The notes under the pieces were generated by a model. It had not been told where the DNA came from, made no database searches, and worked only from the letters and a program-made list of their open reading frames with translations. A program made the position numbers and the translations under genes. From Oscillatoria acuminata PCC 6304 (GTDB lineage Bacteria; Cyanobacteriota; Cyanobacteriia; Cyanobacteriales; Laspinemataceae): a DNA stretch of 64,000 nt. Of this stretch, positions 37,593-47,895 are shown piece by piece; the first letter of the stretch is position 1; each line of letters opens with the position of its first letter. The DNA lies in contig NC_019693.1 of NCBI RefSeq assembly GCF_000317105.1, positions 6,759,227 to 6,823,226 on the forward strand, in the 5' to 3' direction.

Positions 37593-38639
37593 ATGGCAGA
37601 GTCGGAACCGAACCGGATATTAGTGGCCCTTGCTCAGATGCCCAAAGCTGAACTGCACCTCCATTTAGAAGCTGCACCGCGATGGAGTACCCTCCGGGAG
37701 GCACTCCACCGACATCACGGACGGGAATTGCCTCAAACGCCTCTCTTTCACGCCCCGGACTTCCGATTTGCAGATTTTGATGAGTTTAAAGGATGTTTTC
37801 GTCACTATATCTACCCTTGGCTACAAACGAAGAGGGGGTATGCTGAATTAATGGAGGATGTGGTGGATTCTTTGGTAGAACAGCGCATCCGTTATGTGGA
37901 GTTAAATTTTAATGTAGCAACGGTGGACCTGCTGAAGCTGGATTTAGAAACGGTCCTGGAACAGTTAGCAGCATCTGTGGCAACGGCAGGCGATCGCGGT
38001 ACGACGATTCGGATTATCGCCGGTATCGATCGCAGTCAGGGAAGTGAGAACGCCCGCTTGCAAGTGCAACGCCTCATCCCCTATCCCCTGATTAGCGGGT
38101 TTGATCTACATGGATTAGAAACTCCGGAAACCCGTGCCGATCGCTTTCAAGATGCCTGGGCGACTGCTAAAGAGGCGGGCAGAAAAGTCAAAGTTCATGC
38201 CGGGGAAATGGACGGTCCCGCCAGCATCTATGCCGCTGTCGCTACTGCTGGGATTACCCAAATTGGTCACGGGACCTCTGCCATTGAAAGTCCCGAGGTG
38301 GTGAATCTCCTGTTAGAACGCGGCGTTGTCGTAGAAATGTGTCCCACCTCCAACGAACGCCTTGGCAACGTCTCCTCCTATCAAAATCACCCGATTCTCG
38401 CCCTAGATGAGGCAGGGGTGAAGGTCACGGTCAATTCTGACGACCCCACCTGGTTTGGGCTGAATTTGACCCAGGAGATGCAACGGTTAATCCGCGATCG
38501 CCAGGTATCCCTGGACTGCCTTACCCGGTGGACGCGCAACGCTTTTGAAGTGGCGATCGCAGATGACGCGATGCGATCGCAATTTTTCACCGAATTACAA
38601 ACCTGGCAGCAAACCCACTGTCCCTCTTTAAGAATCTGA
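37593..38639 (+). CDS. Adenosine deaminase-family protein
   Basis: 348 residues of the metal-dependent amidohydrolase superfamily. The zinc ligands and catalytic residues are visible in order: AELHLHLEAAP (HxH, where most relatives have HLEGS), KVHAGE (His and catalytic Glu), QIGHGTSA (His) and TVNSDDP (Asp). This fits adenosine deaminase, which converts adenosine to inosine in purine salvage. Related enzymes act on adenine or on 6-amino-6-deoxyfutalosine, and the altered EAAP after HxH leaves the substrate open. It stands alone, with 590 bp of non-coding DNA upstream and pflB 377 bp downstream. Confidence 0.82.
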   Translation: MAESEPNRILVALAQMPKAELHLHLEAAPRWSTLREALHRHHGRELPQTPLFHAPDFRFADFDEFKGCFRHYIYPWLQTKRGYAELMEDVVDSLVEQRIRYVELNFNVATVDLLKLDLETVLEQLAASVATAGDRGTTIRIIAGIDRSQGSENARLQVQRLIPYPLISGFDLHGLETPETRADRFQDAWATAKEAGRKVKVHAGEMDGPASIYAAVATAGITQIGHGTSAIESPEVVNLLLERGVVVEMCPTSNERLGNVSSYQNHPILALDEAGVKVTVNSDDPTWFGLNLTQEMQRLIRDRQVSLDCLTRWTRNAFEVAIADDAMRSQFFTELQTWQQTHCPSLRI

Positions 38640-39016
38640 CGGTGGATTAAAACTATAAAAATTTAGTTTTATCATTATACCTGAGCCTTACACAAAAAGC
38701 AAGGGTTAACTGCCCTAAATTTTGTCATCCCTCCCCCTACTCTAAATATTAAATAATTCCAAAGAAAACCCCGAATATTTCAATCAGACCTTGACAATTT
38801 CGACCGTCTAGGCAAGAGCAGTCATCGCCCACCCACAGCATCAATTACAGACCCTCCAGACTGCATCGAGCCCAGGGAGTTTCTTTAATTTTTTATAAAA
38901 ATCTTTATTTTTTATAAAAAAAAGAATAAAACGAGAAGTAGATTGAATTGTGCGCTATATTAAAAGAGTGGATCGAGAACAAGCACAACGGTTTACCGAT
39001 TAGAGGTAATAAGACT
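38640..39016 (+). promoter_or_regulatory. Leader region of pflB
   Basis: Contains an AT-rich tract with TTTTTTATAAAAA twice (about 38888-38926), a TTGACA at 38792 and AGAGG (39003-39007) ten bases before the pflB ATG. In-frame codons upstream of that ATG are open from 38948 but not conserved in kind. No gene seen. Confidence 0.4.
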
Positions 39017-41305
39017 ATGGTTTCCACTTCAGTAAAATCTCCCCAAGCGACAGAATTACCGGGCAAACAAAACGTCATTAGCGAGGAATGGCAAGGCTTC
39101 GTGACAGGCAAATGGGGTAAAGAAATTGACGTCCGGGATTTCATTCAAAAAAATTACAAACCCTATCAGGGAGATGAGACCTTCTTAGCAGCGCCGACAG
39201 AACGCACCACAATCCTCTGGAAGCAAGTCACCGAACTGATGAAAGAAGAACGGCTCAAGGGTGTATTAGATGCGGAAACAAAAATTCCGGCATCGATTAC
39301 CGCCTATGGTCCGGGTTACATCGATCGCGACTTAGAACGGATTGTTGGACTGCAAACCGATAAACCCCTCAAACGTGCCATCATGCCTTACGGGGGTATT
39401 CGCATCGTCAAAGCGGGTTTAGAAGCCTACGGGTATAAACTCGACCCGGAAACCGAAAAAATCTTCACCCAGTATCGCAAAACCCATAATGACGGGGTAT
39501 TTGATGGCTATACCCGGGAAATGCGGGCGGCCCGACATTCGGGGATCATCACCGGATTGCCCGATGCTTATGGACGGGGACGAATTATTGGGGACTATCG
39601 GCGCATCGCACTTTATGGCGTCAACCGTCTGATTGCGGACAAGAAACATCAGCTAGAATCCTTGGAATTTGATGCGATCACTGAACCCGTGATCCAACTG
39701 CGTGAAGAAGTCTCTGAACAAATTCGCGCCTTGCAAGAACTCAAAGACATGGGTGCCGGGTATGGATTTGACCTGGGACAACCCGCTAAAACGGCCCAAG
39801 AAGCCGTCCAATGGACCTACTTAGGCTATCTGGCTGCCGTCAAAGAACAGAATGGTGCAGCCATGTCCCTCGGACGGGTCTCTACCTTCCTGGATATCTA
39901 TTTTGAGCGGGATCTGAAAAACGGCACTCTCACTGAAACTGACGCCCAAGAAATCATTGATGATTTCGTCATGAAACTGCGGATGGTGCGCTTCCTGCGG
40001 ACTCCGGATTACAACCAACTGTTTTCTGGCGATCCCACTTGGGTGACTGAATGTATCGGTGGCATGGGTGAAGATGGACGTCCTCTGGTCACCCGTAGCA
40101 GTTTCCGCTTCCTGCATACCTTATATAACCTAGGCGCGGCACCGGAACCCAACTTAACCATTCTCTGGTCCGAACGGTTACCGGAAAACTTCAAACGCTA
40201 TTGTGCGAAAGTTTCCATCGATACCTGTTCAACCCAGTATGAAAACGACGACTTAATGCGGCCCGACTATGGCGACGATTACGGCATCGCCTGTTGCGTC
40301 AGCGCCATGCGAATTGGCAAGCAAATGCAGTTCTTCGGGGCGCGGGCAAACCTGGCCAAAGCCTTGCTGTACGCCATTAACGGCGGTAAAGATGAAAGTT
40401 CCGGGGAACAAATTGGACCGGAATTTACCCCAGTGATGGGAGACAGTCTGGATTACGAGGATGTGGTGGCGAAATTCGATCGCTTCTTGGATTGGTTGGC
40501 GAAACTTTATGTCAACACCTTGAATGTGATCCATTATATGCATGATAAATATTGCTATGAGCGGATTGAAGCCGCTTTGCACGATCGCGATATTTATCGA
40601 ACCCTTGCCTGTGGCGTTGCCGGACTTTCGGTGGTGGCAGACTCCCTCGCGGCGATTAAATATGCGAAAGTCAAAGCCATTCGCAATGCTCAAGGCTTAA
40701 TTGTGGATTATCAGATTGAAGGCGACTATCCCAAATATGGGAACAACGACGATCGCGTAGACGAAATTGCTGCTGATCTCGTCGCCAACTTCATGAACAA
40801 AATCCGCAAGCATAAAACCTATCGGAATGCAGTGCCCACTCAATCGATTTTGACCATTACCTCCAATGTGGTTTATGGCAAAAAAACGGGGAATACCCCC
40901 GATGGACGCAAAGCAGGCGAACCCTTTGCACCAGGTGCGAACCCGATGCATGGACGGGATACCAAAGGGGCGATCGCAGCCTTATCTTCCGTGGCTAAAC
41001 TGCCCTATGAACACGCCCAAGATGGGATTTCCTACACCTTCTCCATCGTCCCGAAAGCATTAGGAAAAACTGATGGCGATCGGCTGACCAACCTGGTGGG
41101 AATTTTAGATGGATACTTCCATGATCAAGGTCATCACATTAACATCAACGTTCTCGATCGCGAAACCCTAGTTGATGCAATGGATCACCCGGAAAAATAT
41201 CCACAACTCACCATACGGGTCTCCGGTTATGCCGTCAACTTCATTAAATTAACCCGCGAACAACAGTTAGACGTGATTAACCGCACCTTCCACGAACGCA
41301 TCTAA
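39017..41305 (+). CDS. pflB: Formate C-acetyltransferase (pyruvate formate-lyase)
   Basis: 762 residues from the ATG at 39017, close to the usual 760. The frame is open back to 38948, but a Shine-Dalgarno (AGAGG) and family length favour this start. The active-site cysteine pair is in [11 protein letters not shown], and the C-terminal glycyl-radical motif is RVSGYAVNF. The enzyme splits pyruvate with CoA into acetyl-CoA and formate under anoxia; the radical is destroyed by oxygen. pflA, encoding its activase, follows after a terminator-like hairpin (41317-41350). Presence in a phototroph fits fermentation of glycogen at night, for example in microbial mats. Confidence 0.96.
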   Translation: MVSTSVKSPQATELPGKQNVISEEWQGFVTGKWGKEIDVRDFIQKNYKPYQGDETFLAAPTERTTILWKQVTELMKEERLKGVLDAETKIPASITAYGPGYIDRDLERIVGLQTDKPLKRAIMPYGGIRIVKAGLEAYGYKLDPETEKIFTQYRKTHNDGVFDGYTREMRAARHSGIITGLPDAYGRGRIIGDYRRIALYGVNRLIADKKHQLESLEFDAITEPVIQLREEVSEQIRALQELKDMGAGYGFDLGQPAKTAQEAVQWTYLGYLAAVKEQNGAAMSLGRVSTFLDIYFERDLKNGTLTETDAQEIIDDFVMKLRMVRFLRTPDYNQLFSGDPTWVTECIGGMGEDGRPLVTRSSFRFLHTLYNLGAAPEPNLTILWSERLPENFKRYCAKVSIDTCSTQYENDDLMRPDYGDDYGIACCVSAMRIGKQMQFFGARANLAKALLYAINGGKDESSGEQIGPEFTPVMGDSLDYEDVVAKFDRFLDWLAKLYVNTLNVIHYMHDKYCYERIEAALHDRDIYRTLACGVAGLSVVADSLAAIKYAKVKAIRNAQGLIVDYQIEGDYPKYGNNDDRVDEIAADLVANFMNKIRKHKTYRNAVPTQSILTITSNVVYGKKTGNTPDGRKAGEPFAPGANPMHGRDTKGAIAALSSVAKLPYEHAQDGISYTFSIVPKALGKTDGDRLTNLVGILDGYFHDQGHHININVLDRETLVDAMDHPEKYPQLTIRVSGYAVNFIKLTREQQLDVINRTFHERI

Positions 41306-41316
41306 CATTTCTAAAA

Positions 41317-41354
41317 CTACAAAGGTGGGCCTTTTAGCTCACCTTTGTAGTTTG
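41317..41354 (+). terminator. Hairpin between pflB and pflA
   Basis: CTACAAAGGTG pairs perfectly with CACCTTTGTAG across a 12-nt loop, followed by TTTG. It may stop or attenuate transcription from pflB into pflA. Confidence 0.6.
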
Positions 41355-41404
41355 TATGATGTCAAGATGACTATTCAGCCTTCCCTTTATTTTCACCCTT
41401 AACA

Positions 41405-42187
41405 ATGCTAGACAGAACAGCCAATCCAACTGCTAACCCTCCCTCAGTTCGAGCCTTTCAAGCCCTTGGAGCCATCCATTCTGTCGAAAGCTGTGGGACC
41501 GTTGATGGTCCGGGCATTCGGTTTGTAATTTTCACCCAAGGCTGTCCCCTGCGCTGTCTGTATTGCCATAATCCCGATTGCCGACATATTGAAGAGGGGA
41601 AAGTCGTCAGCGTGGATGAACTGATCGAAGAGGTGCAAAAATATCGCTCCTATATGCGCTTTTCCGGAGGGGGAGTAACAGTGACAGGGGGCGAACCCTT
41701 GATGCAACCAGAATTCGTGCGAGAAATCTTCCGTCGGTGTAAAGAATTAGACATTCATACCGTTTTGGATACCTCGGGTTATGTCCAATTAAATGCCGCT
41801 AAACCAGTGTTGGATTATGTAGATTTAGTGCTGCTGGATATTAAATCCTATAATCGGGCGCTGTATGAAAAAGTGACCCATGTTTCTCTGGAGCCCACCC
41901 TAAAATTTGCAGAATATCTCAAAGAAATTAATAAACCGGCTTGGATTCGGTTCGTTTTGGTTCCCCACCTCACGGATAACCGAGAGAATGTGGAAGGACT
42001 CGCCCAGTTTGTCTCTACTTTAACCAATGTGGAAAAAGTGGAAGTGCTGCCCTTTCATCAAATGGGAGAATATAAGTGGGAACAGTTGGGGTATGAGTAT
42101 CAACTGAAAAATACCGAACCCCCCACAGCGGAACAAATTGAAGCAGTGATGGAAATTTTTAGAAGTTATGGGTTGCCGGTGCAGTAA
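41405..42187 (+). CDS. pflA: Pyruvate formate-lyase 1-activating enzyme
   Basis: 260 residues, a radical SAM enzyme. The [4Fe-4S] site is CPLRCLYCHNPD (CxxxCxxC), and VTGGEPLMQPEF and VLDTSGY follow. It generates the glycyl radical on PflB using SAM. Length is slightly above the E. coli PflA because of a 20-residue N-terminal extension (MLDRTANPTANPPSVRAFQ), and there is no extra ferredoxin domain, so it is the PFL type rather than a general GRE activase. It is 100 bp from pflB on the same strand. Confidence 0.94.
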   Translation: MLDRTANPTANPPSVRAFQALGAIHSVESCGTVDGPGIRFVIFTQGCPLRCLYCHNPDCRHIEEGKVVSVDELIEEVQKYRSYMRFSGGGVTVTGGEPLMQPEFVREIFRRCKELDIHTVLDTSGYVQLNAAKPVLDYVDLVLLDIKSYNRALYEKVTHVSLEPTLKFAEYLKEINKPAWIRFVLVPHLTDNRENVEGLAQFVSTLTNVEKVEVLPFHQMGEYKWEQLGYEYQLKNTEPPTAEQIEAVMEIFRSYGLPVQ

Positions 42188-42578
42188 ACGGTGGGCAGAG
42201 GGAAAATTAGCGTGGATAACCACCAGGCGATCGCCTGAATATTCAAGGATTCTTGACACAAGGGGTCTGTCTCACTTGCCAGCGTCCCCGGGTTGCTGAC
42301 ATCAGGCGAATTGAAGAGGCGATCGGCCCGCAGAGTATCCCAACTCACCGACAAGCATCAGTCAATTTCGTTAAGGTGGGGAGGACAAGACCCTATGCCT
42401 GACGCAATTGAGAACGAGGTGATTGCACAATTCTAAAAGGATTGTTACTTTTTCCCGAAAAAGCGAACAGGACTGGGTAGGCTAGGGTTAAGTAACTCTG
42501 AGCTTTTTTACTCAGAAAGATAGGGTCGCGTCTGGAATAATGTCCATTTAGAAGATTATATTTAAGGAAAATCCAGCG
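42188..42578. other. Intergenic region pflA-acetyl-CoA synthetase
   Basis: Mostly unique DNA with a HIP1 palindrome at 42227. The last 30 bases hold AAGGAAAATCC, a ribosome binding site for the next gene. No ORF or RNA gene is recognised on either strand. Confidence 0.4.
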
Positions 42579-45335
42579 ATGCAAAAGCCAATCGCAACCA
42601 ATGCAGACCAAACCCAGGGCAGCGTCTCTACACAAGACGTCTTGCGTTACGAACGTCAAACCCTAGATGCCATTTTTAAACCCAAAAATGTTGCCTTAAT
42701 TGGTGCAACCGATCGCCTCGGCAGTGTGGGACGAACCATTTTATCTAATTTAATTGCCAGTCCCTTTGGTGGGGCAGTCTTTCCCGTCAATCCCAAACGG
42801 GATAACGTGCTGGGGATCAAAGCCTATGCCAGCATTTCCGCCGTACCCGACCCTGTAGACTTGGCAATCATCGTCACCCCCGCCCCTACAGTACCGGGGA
42901 TCATTCGCGAATGTGTTGATGTCGGCATTCCTGGGGCAATTATCATCTCCGCCGGGTTCAAAGAAATTGGCCCTGCGGGAATCGAACTAGAACGGCAAAT
43001 CCTCGCCGAAGCCCGTCGCGGTAGAATGCAGATTATCGGACCCAACTGCCTGGGGGTGATGAGTCCACTATCTGGACTCAATGCCACCTTTGCCACCAAA
43101 ATGGCCAAACCGGGGAATGTCGGCTTTATTAGCCAAAGTGGGGCATTATGTACCGCTATTCTGGATTGGAGTTTGCGGGAAAACGTCGGATTTAGTGCCT
43201 TTATGTCCATTGGTTCCATGCTGGATGTGGGTTGGGGAGATTTAATCTACTACCTCGGCGATGACCCCAATACCCAAAGCATCGTCATCTACATGGAATC
43301 CATTGGCAATGCGCGATCGTTCCTCTCTGCCGCCCGGGAAGTGGCCCTGAGTAAACCCATCATTGTCATCAAAGTTGGACATACCGAAGCTGCTGCCAAA
43401 GCTGCCGCCTCCCATACCGGCACTTTAACCGGCAGTGACGAAGTGCTCGATGCCGCCTTCCGACGGACGGGAGTATTGCGCGTCAACAATATCTCCTATG
43501 TTTTCTATATGTCCGAGGTCCTCGCCAAACAACCCCGCCCCAAAGGACCCCATTTAACCATCCTCACCAATGCCGGAGGTCCCGGGGTAATTGCCACCGA
43601 CGCCCTGATTACCGAAGGGGGAAAACTCACCGAACTTGCGCCAGAAACGATTTCAGAACTAGACGAATTTTTACCGACCCATTGGAGTCGCAGCAACCCG
43701 ATCGACATCTTAGGGGATGCCGAACCCAGTCGCTATGCCAAAACCCTAGAGAAGGCGGCAAAAGACCCGAATAGTGATGGATTGTTGGTAATTTTAACCC
43801 CGCAAGCCATGACGGACCCCACGGAAACCGCCAAACAACTGGAACCCTACGCCAAAATCAAAGATAAACCAATTTTGGCAAGCTGGATGGGCGGGGAAGA
43901 TGTCCGAGAAGGGGCGAATTTCCTGAATCAAGCGAATATCCCCACCTTTCCCTATCCGGATACAGCGGCGCGGTTGTTTAATTATATGTGGCGCTACACT
44001 TACAACCTCCGCGCCTTATACGAGACCCCGGTACTCCCCAAAGATGATGACCAAAACACCCCCGATCGCGCCTTAGTTGAAAAAATCATTACCCAGGCGC
44101 GGAAAGAGGGTCGCAACCTGTTGACGGAGTTTGAATCAAAACAGGTATTTGCCGCCTATGGCATTCCCACGGTGGAAACTCACATTGCCACCAGTGAAGC
44201 CGAAGCAGTCGCCTATGCCAATCAAATTGGCTATCCTATCGTTCTCAAACTGTATTCGGAAACGATTACCCATAAAACCGATGTGGGCGGGGTGAAGCTC
44301 AATTTAGGCAGTCCGGAAGCGGTGGAAAATGCTTATCGGGCGATCGCCACTTCGGTAACTGCAAAAGCGGGTGCAGAATATTTCCAAGGGGTAACCGTCC
44401 AGCCGATGATTAAGTTAGACGGGTATGAATTAATTGTGGGTAGTAGTATCGACCCGCAATTTGGCCCGGTTTTACTCTTTGGCACCGGGGGACAGTTGGT
44501 GGAAGTGTTTAAAGACCGAGCCCTGGGGTTACCGCCCTTGAATACCACCTTAGCGCGGCGGATGATGGAACAGACGAAAATATACAAAGCCTTGCAGGGG
44601 ATTCGAGGACGGGACCCGGTGGATATTGGGGCGATCGAGCAATTAATGGTGAGATTTAGCCAGTTAATCGTCGAACAACCTTGGATTAAAGAGACGGATA
44701 TTAATCCACTGCTGGTCTCTCCCGAACAGATTATCGCCTTGGATGCCCGGGTGGTCCTGCACGAGCCCGATAGCAATTTTGATGAGTTACCTCGTCCAGC
44801 GATTCGACCCTATCCGACCCAGTATATTACAATGTGGTCCATGAAGAATGGGACGCCGGTGAGAATTCGTCCGATTCGTCCGGAAGATGAACCGTTGGTG
44901 GTTAAGTTTCATGAGTCTTTGAGCGATCGCTCAGTTTATTTCCGGTACTTCCACCTCCTGAAACTCAGTCGCCGAATCTCTCACGAACGGTTAGCGCGGA
45001 TTTGCTTTATTGATTACGATCGCGAAATGGCGCTGGTGGCGGATTACCGAGATCCCGCAACCGGAGAGCATCAAATCCTCGGATTCGGTCGTCTGAGCAA
45101 GTTGTACGGGTCCAATGAAGGGGAATTTGGCTTACTCGTGGCTGACCCGTATCAAGGGTTAGGGTTAGGAACGAAAATGCTGCAACAGTTGATTGAAGTA
45201 GGACGAAGTGAGAAGCTGGTCCGGATTACCGCTGATATTCTGCCGGATAATGGTGCTATGCAGCATCTGTCTCAGAAAGTCGGCTTCCACCTGAAACGGC
45301 ATGAAGATGTGATTCGCGCTGAGATTGAGTTGTAA
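42579..45335 (+). CDS. ADP-forming acetyl-CoA synthetase with C-terminal GNAT domain
   Basis: 918 residues: CoA-binding Rossmann domain (about 25-130, VALIGATDR), succinyl-CoA-ligase-like domains (about 150-450, with [10 protein letters not shown] carrying the phospho-His), an ATP-grasp domain (about 490-700, [11 protein letters not shown]) and a GNAT acetyltransferase (about 735-915, [13 protein letters not shown]). The first three parts form a single-chain acetate-CoA ligase (ADP-forming) making acetate and ATP from acetyl-CoA. The same layout with GNAT is also seen in Pat-type lysine acetyltransferases, where the synthetase part can be regulatory. The phospho-His is kept here, so ligase activity is plausible. 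The position beside pflBA fits acetate fermentation. Confidence 0.88.
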   Translation: MQKPIATNADQTQGSVSTQDVLRYERQTLDAIFKPKNVALIGATDRLGSVGRTILSNLIASPFGGAVFPVNPKRDNVLGIKAYASISAVPDPVDLAIIVTPAPTVPGIIRECVDVGIPGAIIISAGFKEIGPAGIELERQILAEARRGRMQIIGPNCLGVMSPLSGLNATFATKMAKPGNVGFISQSGALCTAILDWSLRENVGFSAFMSIGSMLDVGWGDLIYYLGDDPNTQSIVIYMESIGNARSFLSAAREVALSKPIIVIKVGHTEAAAKAAASHTGTLTGSDEVLDAAFRRTGVLRVNNISYVFYMSEVLAKQPRPKGPHLTILTNAGGPGVIATDALITEGGKLTELAPETISELDEFLPTHWSRSNPIDILGDAEPSRYAKTLEKAAKDPNSDGLLVILTPQAMTDPTETAKQLEPYAKIKDKPILASWMGGEDVREGANFLNQANIPTFPYPDTAARLFNYMWRYTYNLRALYETPVLPKDDDQNTPDRALVEKIITQARKEGRNLLTEFESKQVFAAYGIPTVETHIATSEAEAVAYANQIGYPIVLKLYSETITHKTDVGGVKLNLGSPEAVENAYRAIATSVTAKAGAEYFQGVTVQPMIKLDGYELIVGSSIDPQFGPVLLFGTGGQLVEVFKDRALGLPPLNTTLARRMMEQTKIYKALQGIRGRDPVDIGAIEQLMVRFSQLIVEQPWIKETDINPLLVSPEQIIALDARVVLHEPDSNFDELPRPAIRPYPTQYITMWSMKNGTPVRIRPIRPEDEPLVVKFHESLSDRSVYFRYFHLLKLSRRISHERLARICFIDYDREMALVADYRDPATGEHQILGFGRLSKLYGSNEGEFGLLVADPYQGLGLGTKMLQQLIEVGRSEKLVRITADILPDNGAMQHLSQKVGFHLKRHEDVIRAEIEL

Positions 45336-45378
45336 TCGAGTGTGGTGGGTGCGATCGGGAAACTGATCGTACCCGTTC

Positions 45379-45810
45379 TCACGCTTCTGGGGCGATCGTC
45401 CAATCTTCCCACTGTAACCCCGGGATTTGTTCAAAATCCCGACGGTTGCGGGTGACTAGAACTGCATTGCGGGAGAGGGCGACTGCCCCAATTTTCAAGT
45501 CTTGCGTACCGATCCGGATTCGTTGCTGTATCAACTCCTGGTATTGCGTCAACGCAGGGCGATCGAAATCGAGGATATTAAGCTGATTGAAATCTTCTAC
45601 CGTTTCTCGGAGTTTGGCGTAGGCTAAAATCAGCGCATCTCCGGAGGGCGATCGGCGAATTCGATTGAGTCGTCCATACAGTTGTTCTTCTACCGTCACA
45701 ATTGTAACGGCTAAATGTTCAGGATCAACCTGCTGAATGCGTTGCTCAAGGTGTGGATGTCCGCGTTGCAAAAGAGACAGACAATCCGTATCAAATACCC
45801 ATAATGTCAT
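45379..45810 (-). CDS. PIN-domain ribonuclease, VapC-like toxin
   Basis: 143 residues with the PIN pattern: VFDTDCLSLL (Asp) at the start, TVEEQLYG (Glu), and GTQDLKIGAVAL and VTRNRRDFEQIPGL (Asp/Glu) near the end. VapC toxins cut RNA and are neutralised by a partner. It overlaps the upstream 134-aa gene by four bases (ATGA), typical of toxin-antitoxin operons. The 3' end abuts the acetyl-CoA synthetase gene in convergent orientation (43 bp apart). Confidence 0.88.
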   Translation of the reverse strand: MTLWVFDTDCLSLLQRGHPHLEQRIQQVDPEHLAVTIVTVEEQLYGRLNRIRRSPSGDALILAYAKLRETVEDFNQLNILDFDRPALTQYQELIQQRIRIGTQDLKIGAVALSRNAVLVTRNRRDFEQIPGLQWEDWTIAPEA

Positions 45811-46211
45811 TTGCCTAATTCCTCCGCATCCAGTTGAGGATTATACTCTACCATGATTTCGATTTCTGCATCTCGTTCCTGACGTAACGCCTCAATATCT
45901 GCCAGCATTTCATCGAAGTCTGGATCATCCTTGTATTTTCCAGCTAACTTCATCCAAGGATGCTCCGCATTGGGATTGACAATTTGTAAGGAAGCAATTT
46001 CCGTGGTTTCCAGGCGAGTGCTAAGGGCTTGATTCAGATTGGCGATCGCCTCTTCTTTAGTCAAACCAGACCCTTGACAATCGGACCAACCCAACACCGT
46101 TGCCTGATATCCCCCTTCAGCCTTTTCTGCAATCAGCACCGTCAAATTAATTTTATTCCAACTCGTTTCAGCGGGTTTTTGCACCTGAATATTCAGCAAA
46201 TCTGTTGTCAT
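45807..46211 (-). CDS. Putative antitoxin partner of the PIN toxin
   Basis: 134 residues. The first part (INLTVLIAEKAEGGYQATVLGWSDCQGSGLTKEEAIANLNQAL) has the HicB-like / DUF1902 half-fold (YxAxxxxxxxCxGxGxTxEEAxxN). The C-terminal part (KLAGKYKDDPDFDEMLADIEALRQERDAE) is helical and acidic, like VapB-type toxin-binding tails. It precedes the PIN gene with a 4-bp overlap, so the pair is a type II system of hybrid kind. No DNA-binding motif can be named with certainty. Confidence 0.75.
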   Translation of the reverse strand: MTTDLLNIQVQKPAETSWNKINLTVLIAEKAEGGYQATVLGWSDCQGSGLTKEEAIANLNQALSTRLETTEIASLQIVNPNAEHPWMKLAGKYKDDPDFDEMLADIEALRQERDAEIEIMVEYNPQLDAEELGK

Positions 46212-46302
46212 AATTTTATTCTCCGATTTGATTCCCTGTCATGATTCCTTCATTCATCTCGACTTGCCTGATTACTGACAACTTTTCCCTCACTCTACCC
46301 CT

Positions 46303-46525
46303 GACTCTCAGGATAATTCTCAGAATTCGATCAGTCTGGAATGACTTTCCTAACTTGCTCAACATCTAATTCTAAAGCCAATGCAATTTGTTCAACTCTC
46401 AATCCCTGAGCAAATAACACAGGCACTGCTTTGAGCTTACCTTTTTCCTCCGCTTTGGCGGCGACTTCTTAGAAATACCGCGTCTGTTTCAACTCGTCTA
46501 ATCCAAACATGGCTTCAATCTCCTG
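46303..46525 (-). pseudogene. Truncated Rpn-gene 3' fragment
   Basis: Matches the 3' end of the Rpn gene at 46594-47439 along about 220 bp (shared runs include CCCTGAGCAAATAACACAGG and CGTCTGTTTCAACTCGTCTA). It contains an in-frame TAA (on the complement of CTTAGAAATACC), lacks a 15-bp segment and has no N-terminal half. It is a decayed partial duplicate. Confidence 0.85.
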
Positions 46526-46546
46526 AGTTATTTAATGCAGATGGCT

Positions 46547-46570
46547 GGGGCTTTTTCTGAAAAAAGCCCC
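46547..46570 (-). terminator. Perfect hairpin after the Rpn gene
   Basis: GGGGCTTTTT-CTGA-AAAAAGCCCC, 24 bp downstream of the Rpn stop codon on its strand. Flanking GCTTAAAGC is a second small palindrome. Confidence 0.55.
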
Positions 46571-46593
46571 GACAATACCGCTTAAAGCGGGTC

Positions 46594-47439
46594 TTAACTC
46601 TGACTTTGAGGAGGATTATCAGGATTCGATAAGTCTTGGATGACTTGCCGAACTTGCTCAACATCCAATTCTAATGCCAATACAATTTGTTGTACAGTCA
46701 ATCCCTGAGCAAATAACACAGGCACTGCTTTGAGCTTGCCTTCGATCTGACCTTCGAGCTTGGCTTTGGCGGCGACTTCTTGGAAATACCGCGTCTGTTT
46801 CAACTCGTCTAATCCAAACATGGCTTCAATCTCCTGAGTTGTCAAATCCGTGAGCTTATAGACCATGATGGTCTCTATTAATCCTACAACTTTTTGCTTG
46901 AGTGCTTCATCCACAAGCTGCTGCTTTGCCTGGTTGATTAATTGGTGTGCTTTGTCGATCGCCCGTTGGCGTTCCTCAACCACTAAGTTGACCATTCCCA
47001 ATCCCAAGGAGGGAGTCGGTGGGTCCTCTAGTTCATCCAGATAAAGTTGGACCAACAAGGGGGTCTCTTCCGGGGAGTCGCTTCTCAGAAATCGTTGATA
47101 TTGGCGAGGGACTCCGGGGTCGCAACTGCGGGATGCAAAAATTGCTACTGCTTGAAAATCTTGCATCGGTTGATATTGACCCAAATAGACGAAAATTTCC
47201 CCGAAAAACCGCCAGTAAAAATCCTCTTTATTTTGAAACTGCACCTCCAAAAAATAAATCAATCGCTCATTGTCTCCCTCGGGCGGTAACAATACCCCAT
47301 CGAATCGACGGGCTAATTCTTTGACTTCCCGGGATGTAAACTCGTATCCTTGAGCTTTTTCTCCCGCTTCTCCCATGAGTTCAAAAACTAGACTGGGAAA
47401 GGTCTGAAAAAGTTGGTAAAAAATTGTGTCTGTTCTCAC
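46594..47439 (-). CDS. Rpn-family putative nuclease/transposase (DUF2887)
   Basis: 281 residues from a GTG start at 47439. The N-terminus (TDTIFYQLFQTFPSLVFEL) and the core FDGVLLPPEGDN..IYFLEVQFQ give the PD-(D/E)XK-like Asp and Glu-x-Gln pattern of the DUF2887/Rpn family. The C-terminal helices contain VAAKAKLEGQIEGKLKAVPVLFAQGLTVQQIVLALEL, a repeat-like segment often variable in this family. Rpn proteins promote recombination or act as nucleases in enterobacteria; the cyanobacterial role is not known. A broken partial copy lies just downstream (46303-46525). The promoter region is AT-rich. Confidence 0.85.
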   Translation of the reverse strand: MRTDTIFYQLFQTFPSLVFELMGEAGEKAQGYEFTSREVKELARRFDGVLLPPEGDNERLIYFLEVQFQNKEDFYWRFFGEIFVYLGQYQPMQDFQAVAIFASRSCDPGVPRQYQRFLRSDSPEETPLLVQLYLDELEDPPTPSLGLGMVNLVVEERQRAIDKAHQLINQAKQQLVDEALKQKVVGLIETIMVYKLTDLTTQEIEAMFGLDELKQTRYFQEVAAKAKLEGQIEGKLKAVPVLFAQGLTVQQIVLALELDVEQVRQVIQDLSNPDNPPQSQS

Positions 47440-47895
47440 GGTTCGATATTTTGAATAAAACCGGCTTTGCTTTTATTGTAAGATAGTTTACAATGAAAAT
47501 TAATAATTTGAAGATAAAATAAATCAATTGAATTTAATTATTATAATTATTTATTTTTAAGTTTCTCTTGCAATATAATGCAGTAAAAATTCAAATTTTT
47601 ACTATGGCTAATCGGTATAGCCTGCTATAGCAACCTAGTTTTTTAAAAGACCTAAATTTTAACGACAACTTGTCAAATTTTCACCCAAATTATCGAGAAG
47701 GGAAAGGCAACTTTGGGGAAATCATTGGGAATTGTCATCAATTTTCAACCGACTGGGAGAAAGAGGGGCGATCGCCAGGGCATGAATCTGGTACTGTTTT
47801 AGGACAAGCAAGCCGGTGAGGGTGCTGGGGTCTCAATCCCTCAGACAACAACCCAAAGCCAAACCATCTCAGAGAACGAAATAATCAGGAGAACT
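47440..47895. promoter_or_regulatory. AT-rich divergent region Rpn gene / argF
   Basis: Very AT-rich from 47480 to 47690. GTATAGCCTGCTAT (47615-47628) resembles the NtcA operator GTA-N8-TAC with one mismatch, which would fit nitrogen control of argF but is weak evidence. AGGAG (47887-47891) precedes argF. No gene seen. Confidence 0.4.

Noticed and set aside
47615-47628. NtcA-like site GTA-N8-TAT upstream of argF
   Set aside because: One mismatch in the palindrome and about 270 bp from the start codon; kept only as a note in the promoter region.
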